Source: Planctomycetes bacterium MalM25 (GTDB lineage: Bacteria > Planctomycetota > Planctomycetia > Pirellulales > Lacipirellulaceae). Taken from it: a stretch of 64,000 nucleotides of DNA. The position numbers were made by a program, and so were the translations under genes. Position 1 is the first letter of the stretch, and each line of letters begins with the position of its first letter. The notes under the pieces were generated by a model. The model saw only the letters and a program-made list of their open reading frames with translations, was not told where the DNA came from and made no database searches. The stretch covers positions 4,513,968 to 4,577,967 of the forward strand of contig CP036424.1 of the NCBI GenBank assembly GCA_007745835.1. Direction: 5' to 3'. Of the stretch, positions 26,688-35,906 are shown piece by piece.

Positions 26688-27525
26688 AACAGGAATCGTC
26701 ATGAGCTTCGCCGGACTCTTCGTCCTCGGTTTGGTCGCCGTGACCGGCGTGGCCCTGCTCGCCGGCCTCTTCGCGATGATCAAGCATCGTCGCTGGGGTC
26801 TGTTGTTCGGCGGCGCGTTCGCGTGCCTGCTGCTGATGGCGATGCTCTTTACCGCACGCGTCAGCCAGCAACCGTCGGCGGATCCGGTGCTGAGTACGAC
26901 GGTGGCGGGAAGGGCTGCTACGCCCCGACGCATCAGCAACACCGAGCTGCTCGCCGTCGCGGCGGCGCCGCCAAAGATTAAGCTCGGAGAGCAAGCGGCG
27001 AGTAAGGTTAAGTCCGATGAGACCGTCACCGAGGAGATCGCCCTCGAACCGCCCGCCGGGCCACGGCCCGAGTGGGTGACAGCCGATCTGAAAGAGAACC
27101 AACACCGGTTCGTCTCCGGCCCGTTCACGACCATCGAACAGTGCGTCGCCGACGCCCGCGTTCAGGTGATGGACTGGGTGTGGGAAAGAACGCGCACCCT
27201 GCAACCCGATCTCGGCCCCGATCCGCCCACCAACTGGACCGAGAGCCTCAGCGAGATCGCCGATCGTTTCGTCTTGGAGGAGCACACCGAGAACCGCCAG
27301 ACCACGGTCGGCGAGTTCTACCTGCTCCATACGCTGGCCGAGCTCGACGACGAGAACCACGCCTGGCTCGACGACCACGTCGAGCACTGGACGCGCGACG
27401 CGCAGCGGTCTCGCGGCATGCGGGCGGTCGTGCTGGGCGGGGGCGTTGTGGTCGGGCTGCTGGGCTTCGGCCACCTGCTGCTCCGCGGCGGCCAGGGCTC
27501 CGGCAAAGAGAAAGTGGAAGCCTGA
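26680..27525 (+). CDS. Unknown membrane protein coupled to the Ser/Thr kinase
   Basis: The 281-residue protein overlaps the kinase stop by 8 bp, so it is probably translationally coupled. It has two close TM helices at the N-terminus (about residues 8-60) and a soluble region with helical WVWERTRTLQPDLGP and ENQHRFVSGPFTTIEQC. A C-terminal TM helix (GMRAVVLGGGVVVGLLGFGHLLL) ends in a short basic tail. The topology suggests a periplasmic or lumenal sensing loop between membrane anchors. No known family is recognised. It could modulate the kinase. Confidence 0.7.
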   Translation: MHETGIVMSFAGLFVLGLVAVTGVALLAGLFAMIKHRRWGLLFGGAFACLLLMAMLFTARVSQQPSADPVLSTTVAGRAATPRRISNTELLAVAAAPPKIKLGEQAASKVKSDETVTEEIALEPPAGPRPEWVTADLKENQHRFVSGPFTTIEQCVADARVQVMDWVWERTRTLQPDLGPDPPTNWTESLSEIADRFVLEEHTENRQTTVGEFYLLHTLAELDDENHAWLDDHVEHWTRDAQRSRGMRAVVLGGGVVVGLLGFGHLLLRGGQGSGKEKVEA

Positions 27526-27609
27526 GGCGATTGCATCGCCGTCGCCGGCCGCCGATACTTGTAGCGAGGCGCCAAGTTCTTACCCCCAACCCACCCGATC
27601 TGCCCGCCA

Positions 27610-28293
27610 ATGGACGAGCCCCGCGCCGAGACCGACGACGCGGCGGCGCCCTCGCCCGAGTCGCTGCTGGTCGGCGACATCCGCCGCGGCAAGCCCGACG
27701 CATGGAAGCGGTTGATCGATGAGTTCGAGGGCCGGCTGCTGGCCTTCACCCGCAGCCGCTTGGGCGCGGGCCGCGCCTCCAGCGCATGCGAGGACGTGGT
27801 CCAGGAGACCTTCATCGGCTTCCTGAACAGCCTGCCGAACTACGACGCCCGCCGACCGCTCGAGGGCTGGCTCTTCTCGATCGCGGCCCACAAGCTGACC
27901 GACCACCTCCGCCGCGAGGGACGCCGGCCCGCGGTCACCCTGAGCAGCACCGAGGGCGACTCGGGCGGCGCCTGGGACCTGCCCGGCTCCGCCCGCAAGG
28001 CGAGCACCATCGCCCGCAGCGGCGAACGCCGCGACCTGGAGGCGCGGGCGCTCGAGGACGCGCTGGTCGAGCAGCTGACCGTCTGGCGCGACCGGGACGA
28101 CTGGCCCAAGGTGATGACCATGGAGCTGCTGTTCGTCCGAGGCCTCGGCAACAAACAGGTGGCGGAGAAGGTCGGGCTCACCGAACAACAGGTCGCCAAC
28201 TTCAAGTTCGACTTCCTCGCGAACCTGAAGAAACGCCTCAAGAAGCAGGGTCTCGACGAGGAGGTCTTCCCCGAGCTCTCTACGACCGGCTAG
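27610..28293 (+). CDS. ECF-like RNA polymerase sigma-70 family factor
   Basis: The 227-residue protein has a sigma region 2 at residues about 30-105 (DVVQETFIGFLNSLPNYDAR, PLEGWLFSIAAHKLTDHLRR). A linker follows, then a region-4-like helix-turn-helix at about 180-215 (VRGLGNKQVAEKVGLTEQQVANFKFDFL). It directs RNA polymerase to a regulon, probably in response to the adjacent kinase or membrane genes. It is followed by a MITE-like element and then an anti-sigma-like gene on the same strand. Confidence 0.85.
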   Translation: MDEPRAETDDAAAPSPESLLVGDIRRGKPDAWKRLIDEFEGRLLAFTRSRLGAGRASSACEDVVQETFIGFLNSLPNYDARRPLEGWLFSIAAHKLTDHLRREGRRPAVTLSSTEGDSGGAWDLPGSARKASTIARSGERRDLEARALEDALVEQLTVWRDRDDWPKVMTMELLFVRGLGNKQVAEKVGLTEQQVANFKFDFLANLKKRLKKQGLDEEVFPELSTTG

Positions 28294-28303
28294 GGAACTT
28301 TAC

Positions 28304-28554
28304 GAAGGGAGATAAGGGGATGATTGGAGATGAGGGGATCGCAAGCGGACGAATGAGAGTTCTTCCTAATGCAACCCATGAATTCGCCCAACCTCGTTAT
28401 CAGGTTCAACAAGAGTGAAGTAACGAGGAGCCGCTCCGCGTCTCCCCCAACCTAATAACAAAGCCGTTCACATAGAATCATTTCTCTTGTACGAACACGC
28501 GTACAGAACCAAACGACCATCCCCCTATCTCCAAGTATCCCCTTATCTCCCTTC
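28304..28554. mobile_element. MITE-like element A between sigma and anti-sigma genes
   Basis: A 36-bp terminal repeat at 28304-28339 (GAAGGGAGATAAGGGGAT...) matches the reverse complement of 28519-28554 at 32 of 36 positions. The element is 251 bp, has no ORF of its own, and is less GC-rich than its neighbours. It begins 11 bp after the sigma stop and ends 21 bp before the anti-sigma start. Element B at 50987 shares the GGGATAAGGGGATG-type termini and the same kind of location. Confidence 0.65.
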
Positions 28555-28575
28555 CTAACGCCTCCTAGCTAGTAG

Positions 28576-28986
28576 ATGTCGCACTTCACCGACGCCGAGC
28601 TGCACGCCTATCTCGACGAGGCCGCTCCCGCCGAGCGGATCGCCGAGATCGAGACCGCGCTGCGCGACTCCGACGGGCTCCGCGAGCAACTCGCCACGCT
28701 CGTCGCCGGCCGCGACGCGGGGCTGCACTCGCTCGGCGAAGTGTGGCGCCGCCGGCGGCTCACCTGCCCGACGCGCGAGCAGCTCGGCAGCCACCTGCTG
28801 GGCATCCTCACCGGCGGGCTCGCCGAGTACGTCGAGTTCCACCTGGAAGTCGTCGGCTGCCGCTGGTGCAACGCGAGCCTCGACGACCTGCGCGAGCAGC
28901 ACGAACAGTCCGAGGCCGACGAAGCCCCCCGCCGACGCGGCAAGTACTTCGAGTCGAGCGTCGGGCGGCTCAAGACGGAAGGCTGA
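28576..28986 (+). CDS. Anti-sigma-factor-like zinc-finger protein
   Basis: The 136-residue soluble protein (no TM) has an acidic N-terminal helix (MSHFTDAELHAYLDEAAPAE). It also has the pattern CPTREQLGSHLLGILTGG, then FHLEVVGCRWC, giving a His-x6-Cys-x2-Cys cluster like the HxxxCxxC zinc site of ZAS anti-sigma factors. It is downstream of the sigma-factor gene, so it most likely binds that sigma factor. Expression could be affected by the repeat element inserted between them. The assignment is by motif and context. Confidence 0.7.
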   Translation: MSHFTDAELHAYLDEAAPAERIAEIETALRDSDGLREQLATLVAGRDAGLHSLGEVWRRRRLTCPTREQLGSHLLGILTGGLAEYVEFHLEVVGCRWCNASLDDLREQHEQSEADEAPRRRGKYFESSVGRLKTEG

Positions 28987-29006
28987 GCCCGCAACGTGGT
29001 CTGTCG

Positions 29007-29080
29007 TGGGCGGGCGAGGCTCCCGCCGAGCCTGGAAGCGGGTACGCCGGATAGGCTCCGCAGGAGCGTCGCGCTCCCGT
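29007..29080. repeat. Dispersed inverted-repeat hairpin element (copy 2)
   Basis: The element carries GGGCGAGGCTCCCGCC in the left arm and AGGCTCCGCAGGAGCGTCGC in the right arm. Both arms closely match those of the copy at 4743-4811. It occupies most of the 110-bp gap between the anti-sigma-like gene and the convergent thioredoxin gene. Confidence 0.72.
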
Positions 29081-29096
29081 TGCCCCAACTCGCCTT

Positions 29097-29567
29097 TCAG
29101 TTCACTGCGGGCAAACGGGTCGCAACGTCGCGTTGATCAAGCGCCGGGTGGAGCAACCCGGTCAGCTCCAGCGGCTCCAGGAATCCCGCCCGCCCGGCGA
29201 ACGCGCGGCCTTCGGGCGAGATCAGCACCGTCGTCGGGTACGCCCGCACGCGGAGCGCGGCGACCTCTTCCGGGTGTTTATCCGCGTGGAGGCGCATCGG
29301 CACAAAGCGTTCCGTGACCAGGCGGCCGACGGCGGGCTGGCTCCAGGTCTCGCGCTCCATCTTGCGGCAGTAGCCGCAGTGGTCACTGGTGACGTAGGCG
29401 ACGATCGGTTTCCCGGTCCGGCGGGCTTCGGCGAGGGCGTCGCTCGTGGATTCGATCCAATCGATCGAGCCGTCGGTTTCCTTGGAACCCAACCAAGAAG
29501 GGATCTGCGCTTCGCAGAACGAGCAAACCAGCAGCAGGGACGCGGCGGTCAGTAGCGAGCGGGGCAT
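29097..29567 (-). CDS. Exported thioredoxin-like protein (CGYC)
   Basis: The 156-residue protein has a signal peptide (cleavage near CEA-QIP) and a thioredoxin_7-type fold: AEARRTGKPIVAYVTSDHCGYCRKMERETW, with the redox pair CGYC, and the cis-Pro in RAYPTTVLI. It is expected outside the cytoplasmic membrane. It lies 175 bp downstream of the coxD gene on the same strand, so it may serve thiol reduction for cytochrome or Cu(A) assembly. That role is inference from position. Confidence 0.82.
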   Translation of the reverse strand: MPRSLLTAASLLLVCSFCEAQIPSWLGSKETDGSIDWIESTSDALAEARRTGKPIVAYVTSDHCGYCRKMERETWSQPAVGRLVTERFVPMRLHADKHPEEVAALRVRAYPTTVLISPEGRAFAGRAGFLEPLELTGLLHPALDQRDVATRLPAVN

Positions 29568-29742
29568 GGGAGGGCTCCGGGCGACAGGACAGGGGTCTTC
29601 TCACCCTGAACATCGACCGGCCGCCGCGCGCGAGTGCGTGACCCGCATCACACAGCCGGAGAGCGTCGGATCCCGCGGACGCCTGGTCGAAGGGCGACCG
29701 AGGTCCGTGCCTCCGCCCCACTCCTTTCAGCCAATGAACCGT
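29568..29742. other. Spacer between coxD and the thioredoxin-like gene
   Basis: The 175-bp spacer has no ORF and no strong hairpin. It contains GTGCGTGACCCGCATCACAC (about 29634), a weak dyad. I cannot call a promoter. Confidence 0.3.
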
Positions 29743-30144
29743 CTACGGGTTCATCGCCGCCTTCTTATCGTACTGGTAGTCCCGCACCTCGGGCTCGTAC
29801 TGCTGCGAGTCGAGAACCACCATCCCGATAAAGAGCACCATGAACATCACGGCGCCGATCAGCAGCACGGCGTTGAAGAGCTTGTCGTGCTGGAGGTGCA
29901 TGAAGATGACCGCCACGAGCAGCGCCTTCAGCGTGGCGATGGCGAGCGTGATCGGCATGTCGAGCCACGACAGGTCCATCGGTGTGTCGAAGACCATCGG
30001 CAGGAACATCTGCACCGGGAAGGTCTCGAGGTGCACGAAGCTCGCGACGGCGACCGTGAGGATCGTCAACGCGACCAGCGCGAAGAACGTGGCCCACAGC
30101 AGCGCGGGGCTCGAGATGTGATGCGTGTGGGCGTCGTGCGACAT
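29743..30144 (-). CDS. ctaF: Cytochrome c oxidase subunit IV (caa3-type)
   Basis: The 133-residue protein has three TM helices (about residues 15-37, 65-88, 95-115) and the subunit IV hallmark LAIATLKALLVAVIFMHLQHDK. Its His-rich N-terminus (MSHDAHTHHI) is unusual for the family. It is the last gene of the act-cox operon, after subunit III. It is a small integral subunit of the heme-copper oxidase without catalytic cofactors. Confidence 0.88.
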   Translation of the reverse strand: MSHDAHTHHISSPALLWATFFALVALTILTVAVASFVHLETFPVQMFLPMVFDTPMDLSWLDMPITLAIATLKALLVAVIFMHLQHDKLFNAVLLIGAVMFMVLFIGMVVLDSQQYEPEVRDYQYDKKAAMNP

Positions 30145-30238
30145 GGGGAATTGGCTGTCGGCTATCGGCTGTCAGCTTATTGGCGAGAGGGGCGTGCGTA
30201 GCCGCCGGCCGAGGGCCGACGGCCGAGAGCCTCTCTCG
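30145..30238. repeat. Operon spacer with degenerate short repeats
   Basis: The spacer between coxC and coxD holds TTGGCTGTCGGCTATCGGC followed by TGTCAGC (about 30150-30176), a run of degenerate 8-9 base units. GCCGCCGGCCGAGGGCCGAC, another dyad-rich stretch, follows. A similar GGCTGTCGGCTAGCGGCC sits in the spacer at 38670. Confidence 0.5.
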
Positions 30239-31339
30239 TTAGTGAATCAAGTAAAGCAGCGGGAACAGGTAGATCCAAACGAGGTCGACCAAGTGCCAGT
30301 ACAGGCCGACGTTCTCGACCGGCAGGAAGTAGTCCGCGTCGAACTGGCCGTCGGCCGCTTTGGCGATCACCCACAGGATGGCGATCATGCCCGCGATGAT
30401 GTGCACCGCGTGCACGCCGGTCATGATGAAGTAGATGCCGAAGAAGTTCGGCCCGCTGAAGCTCATCCGCTCCGCGGGGGAGGGACCGGTGTACGGCTCC
30501 TCGTGGGCCGCTTCGCCTTCGGCCTCGGCGTGGCCCTCCTCGGAGGCGTGCGCCACGTCGGCGTGGGCGGGCTCGGCGGCGTGATCTTCGGCGTGAGCCG
30601 CGTGGGCTCCGTGCCCGTCGCCGTGGGCGGCGGCCATCTCCGCCTCGAGCGGCGTGAGCATGATGCACTTGGCGATCACGATCCCCAGGCCGAGCGACAG
30701 GATCGACACGCCAACCGACCCGACGCACCAACCCCAAACCCGCGAGCCGTTGCTCGCGAGGACCATACCGATGAGCGAAACGACCGCCCCGACCGCGAGC
30801 GACCCAACGGTCAACCCGAGGACGTAGTCGGCGAACATCCAGTCGCCGTGCACGTGCTGGCCTTCGAGGAACTTGTAGAAGTTGCCTGCGCCGATCCCTT
30901 CGTCCCACTTGTGGGTGTACTCGATCGTCTTGATGCCCATGAACACGGCGGCACAGCCGAGCGTGAAGACGTGGGTCGTCAGGATCGTGTAGCGATCGCC
31001 CCGCATGGCGGCCCGCACGCCCCACGCGATCGCGAGGCTGCTGGCCAGCAGCACGATCGTGTTGATCGCGCCGAGGGTCGTGTTCAGGTGGTGGTGCGCG
31101 TCGACGAAGACCTGCGGGTTCGCCCAGCGGTACACCGTGTACGCGGCGAACAGGCCGGAGAAGAACAGCACCTCCTGCGCCAGGAACAGCCACATGCCGA
31201 GCTTGCCGGCGTCGAACTGCTGGTCCAGGTCCTCGAAGTGGTGTTCGAGGGCGGGATGGTGGTCATGATGGTCCCCGTGACCGTGATCCGCCGTTTGCGG
31301 TTCGGTTTCTGGGGAGTCGAGAGTGGCGGCGTCGGCCAT
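30239..31339 (-). CDS. ctaE: Cytochrome c oxidase subunit III with large internal insertion
   Basis: The 366-residue protein is much longer than the roughly 200-residue bacterial subunit III. The core is recognisable: KLGMWLFLAQEVLFFSGLFA near the start, IKTIEYTHKWDEG, then FFGIYFIMTGVHAVHIIAGM and YLFPLLYLIH at the end. Between them (about residues 150-285) lies an insertion with two extra TM helices and a His/Ala/Glu-rich soluble segment (AAAHGDGHGAHAAHAEDHAA). The N-terminus is also His-rich (HGHGDHHDHH). It has no redox centre. The His-rich parts could bind metal or modulate assembly. Confidence 0.9.
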   Translation of the reverse strand: MADAATLDSPETEPQTADHGHGDHHDHHPALEHHFEDLDQQFDAGKLGMWLFLAQEVLFFSGLFAAYTVYRWANPQVFVDAHHHLNTTLGAINTIVLLASSLAIAWGVRAAMRGDRYTILTTHVFTLGCAAVFMGIKTIEYTHKWDEGIGAGNFYKFLEGQHVHGDWMFADYVLGLTVGSLAVGAVVSLIGMVLASNGSRVWGWCVGSVGVSILSLGLGIVIAKCIMLTPLEAEMAAAHGDGHGAHAAHAEDHAAEPAHADVAHASEEGHAEAEGEAAHEEPYTGPSPAERMSFSGPNFFGIYFIMTGVHAVHIIAGMIAILWVIAKAADGQFDADYFLPVENVGLYWHLVDLVWIYLFPLLYLIH

Positions 31340-31458
31340 CGCTAACTAGCGGGTTCTGGATTCACCACAGAGCACACAGAGAGCACGGAGGGAAGCTTCG
31401 AAAGGTTCCTTCGGACGTCTCTGTGGTCTCTGTGATCTCTGTGGTTAATCGGTATCGG
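31340..31458. repeat. Operon spacer with degenerate CACAGAG/CTCTGTG repeats
   Basis: Between coxA and coxC, CACCACAGAGCACACAGAG (about 31362) and CTCTGTGGTCTCTGTGATC (about 31420) form inverted runs of a 7-8 base unit. They could pair as a long imperfect hairpin in the operon mRNA. The end CTCTGTGGTTAAT is shared with the spacer at about 37221. Confidence 0.6.
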
Positions 31459-33240
<1,782 letters not shown>

Positions 33241-33291
33241 GACGGGCAGGCTTTAGGCTGGGGGCCGTAGGCTCTAGTAGTTGTGTTGGGT

Positions 33292-34494
33292 TCAGGCCGC
33301 TTTGGCGGGCTCTTTGGCGGGGGCGGCGTCTTCGGCGGGGGCTTCCGCGGCCGGCTCGGCCTCGTCAGCAGGGGCTTCGCCCTCGGCGGCCTCTTCCTCG
33401 GTCTCTTGGCCGGGCACACCGCCCGCCTCTTCCCAGGTTGCCGGAACCTCTTCGCCTTCCTTGAGGCTCTTGATGAACCAGATCAGCGCCGCGATCTCGG
33501 CTTCCTTGATCTGGCCCTTGTAGCTGGGCATCACGCCCTTGTAGCCGGCGCGGATGTCCGCCATCGGCTCGAGGATCGACTTGCGGATGTAGTTCTCATC
33601 GACCTCGATCGGGTCGCCCTTGGTCATGTCCTGCTCGGTCCCGAAGGTCCCTTGCCACGACGGCCCGGTCCCCTTCTTGCCATCGATCGAGTGGCACTGC
33701 TTGCAGCCGCGTTGCAGCCAGAGCTTCTGCCCCAGCTCAACCGGGGAGCTATCCAGTTCAATGACGTCCGCCTCAACCAGCCACTTCTCGAAGGCGGCCT
33801 CCGACTCGTGCACGATCACCTTCGCGATCATCGCCGAGTGGCCTTCGCCGCAGTACTCGGTGCAGAAGAGGTCGTATCCGTTCACGTCGCCACGGGTGTC
33901 CTTGGCCTCGATCGCTTCGTCGAAGGACTCGGTCGGCGTGGTCGCCTCGAACCAGAGCTTGCTGTAGCGGCCGGGGACGACGTCCATCTTCACCCGGAAC
34001 GCCGGGATGAAGAGGCTGTGCAGCACGTCGTCGCTCGACATGATCAGCTTCACGGGCCGGTCCGCAGGCACATGGAGATTCGAATCGATGTACCCGCTCG
34101 GGTAGACGAACGACCAATTCCACTTCTTGGCGACGACCTGGATCTCGTAGGCGTTGTCGGGCGGGGTGCGGAGGTCGAGGTACCCGAGGAAGCCGAACCA
34201 GAAAATGCCGACCGTTAAGAAGCCCGGGAAGATCGACCAGGCCGCCTCCAACGCGTTGTTGTGGTGCGAGGTGTGCTCCTCCACGTGGCCGGGGCGGGCG
34301 GCGTAGCGCGCCATGAACACGATCATCAGGCCGACGATCAGCACAAAGAAGACGATGCAGATCGCCAGGATCCAGAAGTAGAGCGTGTCGACCTTCGCCG
34401 CCTGCGTCGAGGCGGCGTCGCGGAACCAATCGATCCCGAACGCCGCCAGCGGCAGGGGCGTGTCGAAAACGTTTAACAGCGGGGCTGGGTGCAT
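33292..34494 (-). CDS. ctaC: Cytochrome c oxidase subunit II fused to cytochrome c (caa3 type)
   Basis: The 400-residue protein has two N-terminal TM helices (about residues 35-60 and 88-110). The Cu(A) cupredoxin domain has FCTEYCGEGHSAM near residues 215-227. A C-terminal cytochrome c domain has RGCKQCHSIDG (CXXCH near residues 263-267) and a Met ligand in GVMPSYKG. An acidic Glu/Ala-rich tail of about 45 residues follows. The fused cytochrome marks a caa3 oxidase, which can receive electrons directly from ACIII. It starts 4 bp after the SCO stop, so coupling is likely. Confidence 0.95.
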   Translation of the reverse strand: MHPAPLLNVFDTPLPLAAFGIDWFRDAASTQAAKVDTLYFWILAICIVFFVLIVGLMIVFMARYAARPGHVEEHTSHHNNALEAAWSIFPGFLTVGIFWFGFLGYLDLRTPPDNAYEIQVVAKKWNWSFVYPSGYIDSNLHVPADRPVKLIMSSDDVLHSLFIPAFRVKMDVVPGRYSKLWFEATTPTESFDEAIEAKDTRGDVNGYDLFCTEYCGEGHSAMIAKVIVHESEAAFEKWLVEADVIELDSSPVELGQKLWLQRGCKQCHSIDGKKGTGPSWQGTFGTEQDMTKGDPIEVDENYIRKSILEPMADIRAGYKGVMPSYKGQIKEAEIAALIWFIKSLKEGEEVPATWEEAGGVPGQETEEEAAEGEAPADEAEPAAEAPAEDAAPAKEPAKAA

Positions 34495-34498
34495 GGCT

Positions 34499-35413
34499 TC
34501 AGGCGACTTCGATGGGTTCCGGCTCGGCGGCCGGGTTGGTTGCGTTGGACGGCACGGCTTCGGACGCGGCGGCCGAATCGGCGACGTTGTTGGCGTTGCG
34601 GCGGAGCCAGTAGGGGATCAGGCCGACCGCCATCGCGAAGATGGTGACCCCCGCCCCCAGGCTCATCACCCGGCGAGCGACCGGGGCGTAGCGGCCCTTC
34701 GTCTCGTCGTAGTGGAAGCAGAACATGATGATCCGATCGAGCGGCGAGCCGACCTTGCCGTCGGACGCCTCGACCAGCGAGAGCCGCACGGTCTGCGGGT
34801 CGTACATCACGCCGTACAGGTACCGCGACACCATCCCCTCCGGCGAGACGACGATCTCCGCCGCCGTGTGGGAGTACTCCTTGGTGTCGGGCACGTACTT
34901 GTATCGGAAGCCGACCGCGTGGGCGAGCTTGCGGATGTTCTTCTGGTTGCCAGTCAGGAAGCGGAACCCCCCCGCCGACCCGGGGCGGGCGTACTGCTGG
35001 ACGTACTTCTGCTCGGTCTGCTTGGCGCGGGTGGTGGTCTCTAGCGGATCGACGCTGACGCTCACCACGTCGAACTCGCGGCCGGCGTCCCACTTCAGCT
35101 CGCGGAGCGAAGTGACCAGCCCGTTGAGCTGCAGCGTGCAGAGCATCGGGCAATCGCTGTAGTTGAGCGACAACAGAACGGGGCGCTGGCCCGTGAAGAC
35201 ATCGGCCAGCGTGATCGCCTGGCCGTTTTCGTCGCGGAACCGCAGGTCGAGCGGGATCTGATCGCCCGACTTGTCGTCGATGCCAACGCCCTGCATCTCT
35301 TCAGGCAGGTCGCCGATCAGCTGAGCCGTCGCCGGCGTCGCCAGCGCGCACGCCGCCAACGCCACGGCCAGGGCGTGGCGAGCGAGGTTCGGCGTGGTGG
35401 GCAGAATCGGCAT
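34499..35413 (-). CDS. SCO1/SenC-type copper chaperone with C-terminal TM anchor
   Basis: The 304-residue protein has a signal peptide and a thioredoxin-like SCO domain. Its copper-binding CPMLC (CXXXC) is in LLSLNYSDCPMLCTLQL, and the conserved His is in KEYSHTAAEIVV. A C-terminal TM helix (residues about 255-278, SLGAGVTIFAMAVGLIPYWL) and a soluble tail follow, so the anchor is C-terminal rather than N-terminal. It delivers copper to the Cu(A) site of subunit II, encoded 4 bp downstream. Confidence 0.92.
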   Translation of the reverse strand: MPILPTTPNLARHALAVALAACALATPATAQLIGDLPEEMQGVGIDDKSGDQIPLDLRFRDENGQAITLADVFTGQRPVLLSLNYSDCPMLCTLQLNGLVTSLRELKWDAGREFDVVSVSVDPLETTTRAKQTEQKYVQQYARPGSAGGFRFLTGNQKNIRKLAHAVGFRYKYVPDTKEYSHTAAEIVVSPEGMVSRYLYGVMYDPQTVRLSLVEASDGKVGSPLDRIIMFCFHYDETKGRYAPVARRVMSLGAGVTIFAMAVGLIPYWLRRNANNVADSAAASEAVPSNATNPAAEPEPIEVA

Positions 35414-35438
35414 GGGGGCGGGGAAAGGACTCGCTGGT

Positions 35439-35789
35439 TTACTCGGCGTCGGCCTGCTGGAGGTCTTCCAGGACCAGCTTCTTGGCTTCGTCGATCGGGA
35501 TCGCGTACGGGTCGCCCTCGGCGACCGGCTCGCGGTAGCCGTTCAGCAGGTTGAGTTGGTTCGAGAGGACGAGGTCCGCCTCGACATCGTTCGCGGTGAT
35601 CACCCGCTCGACGTTGAACGTCCGCTGCGTCTGGAAGTACAGCGCGGCGGCGCCGAACATAACGCCTAGCACGATCGCCACCGAGACGAACGACCACATC
35701 ACGAGCGTGGGCGTGTCGATGCCGTCCGGCTCGACGCCGGGCTCGGGGACGGGCTGGCCGGCGGGGATCGTCGCGGTTGAGTCGCTCAT
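35439..35789 (-). CDS. Small single-TM protein of the ACIII-oxidase operon
   Basis: The 116-residue protein has a Pro-rich N-terminus, one TM helix (about residues 28-50, TLVMWSFVSVAIVLGVMFGAA) and a short soluble C-terminal domain (ALYFQTQRTFNVERVI...DEAKKLVLEDL). It sits between actF and the SCO gene, 26 bp from the latter. In other ACIII clusters a small membrane subunit (ActG or ActH) occupies a similar place, but I cannot establish homology from sequence. It could be an ACIII accessory subunit or assembly factor. Confidence 0.65.
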   Translation of the reverse strand: MSDSTATIPAGQPVPEPGVEPDGIDTPTLVMWSFVSVAIVLGVMFGAAALYFQTQRTFNVERVITANDVEADLVLSNQLNLLNGYREPVAEGDPYAIPIDEAKKLVLEDLQQADAE

Positions 35790-35906
35790 CGCTTCGTCGG
35801 TGTTATTAGTGCTAACCGCCGGGGCGGCGCCGAATCAACTTCTGGTTCGCCGGGCGTCGCCGCCGAGGCGACGCAACCGGTTCTCCGCACAGCGTTTGTG
35901 ACGAAA

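Noticed and set aside
30590-30660. His/Ala-rich segment in subunit III considered as a frameshift artefact
   Set aside because: The frame is continuous, with normal helices on both sides and the conserved C-terminal motifs, so it is a real insertion.
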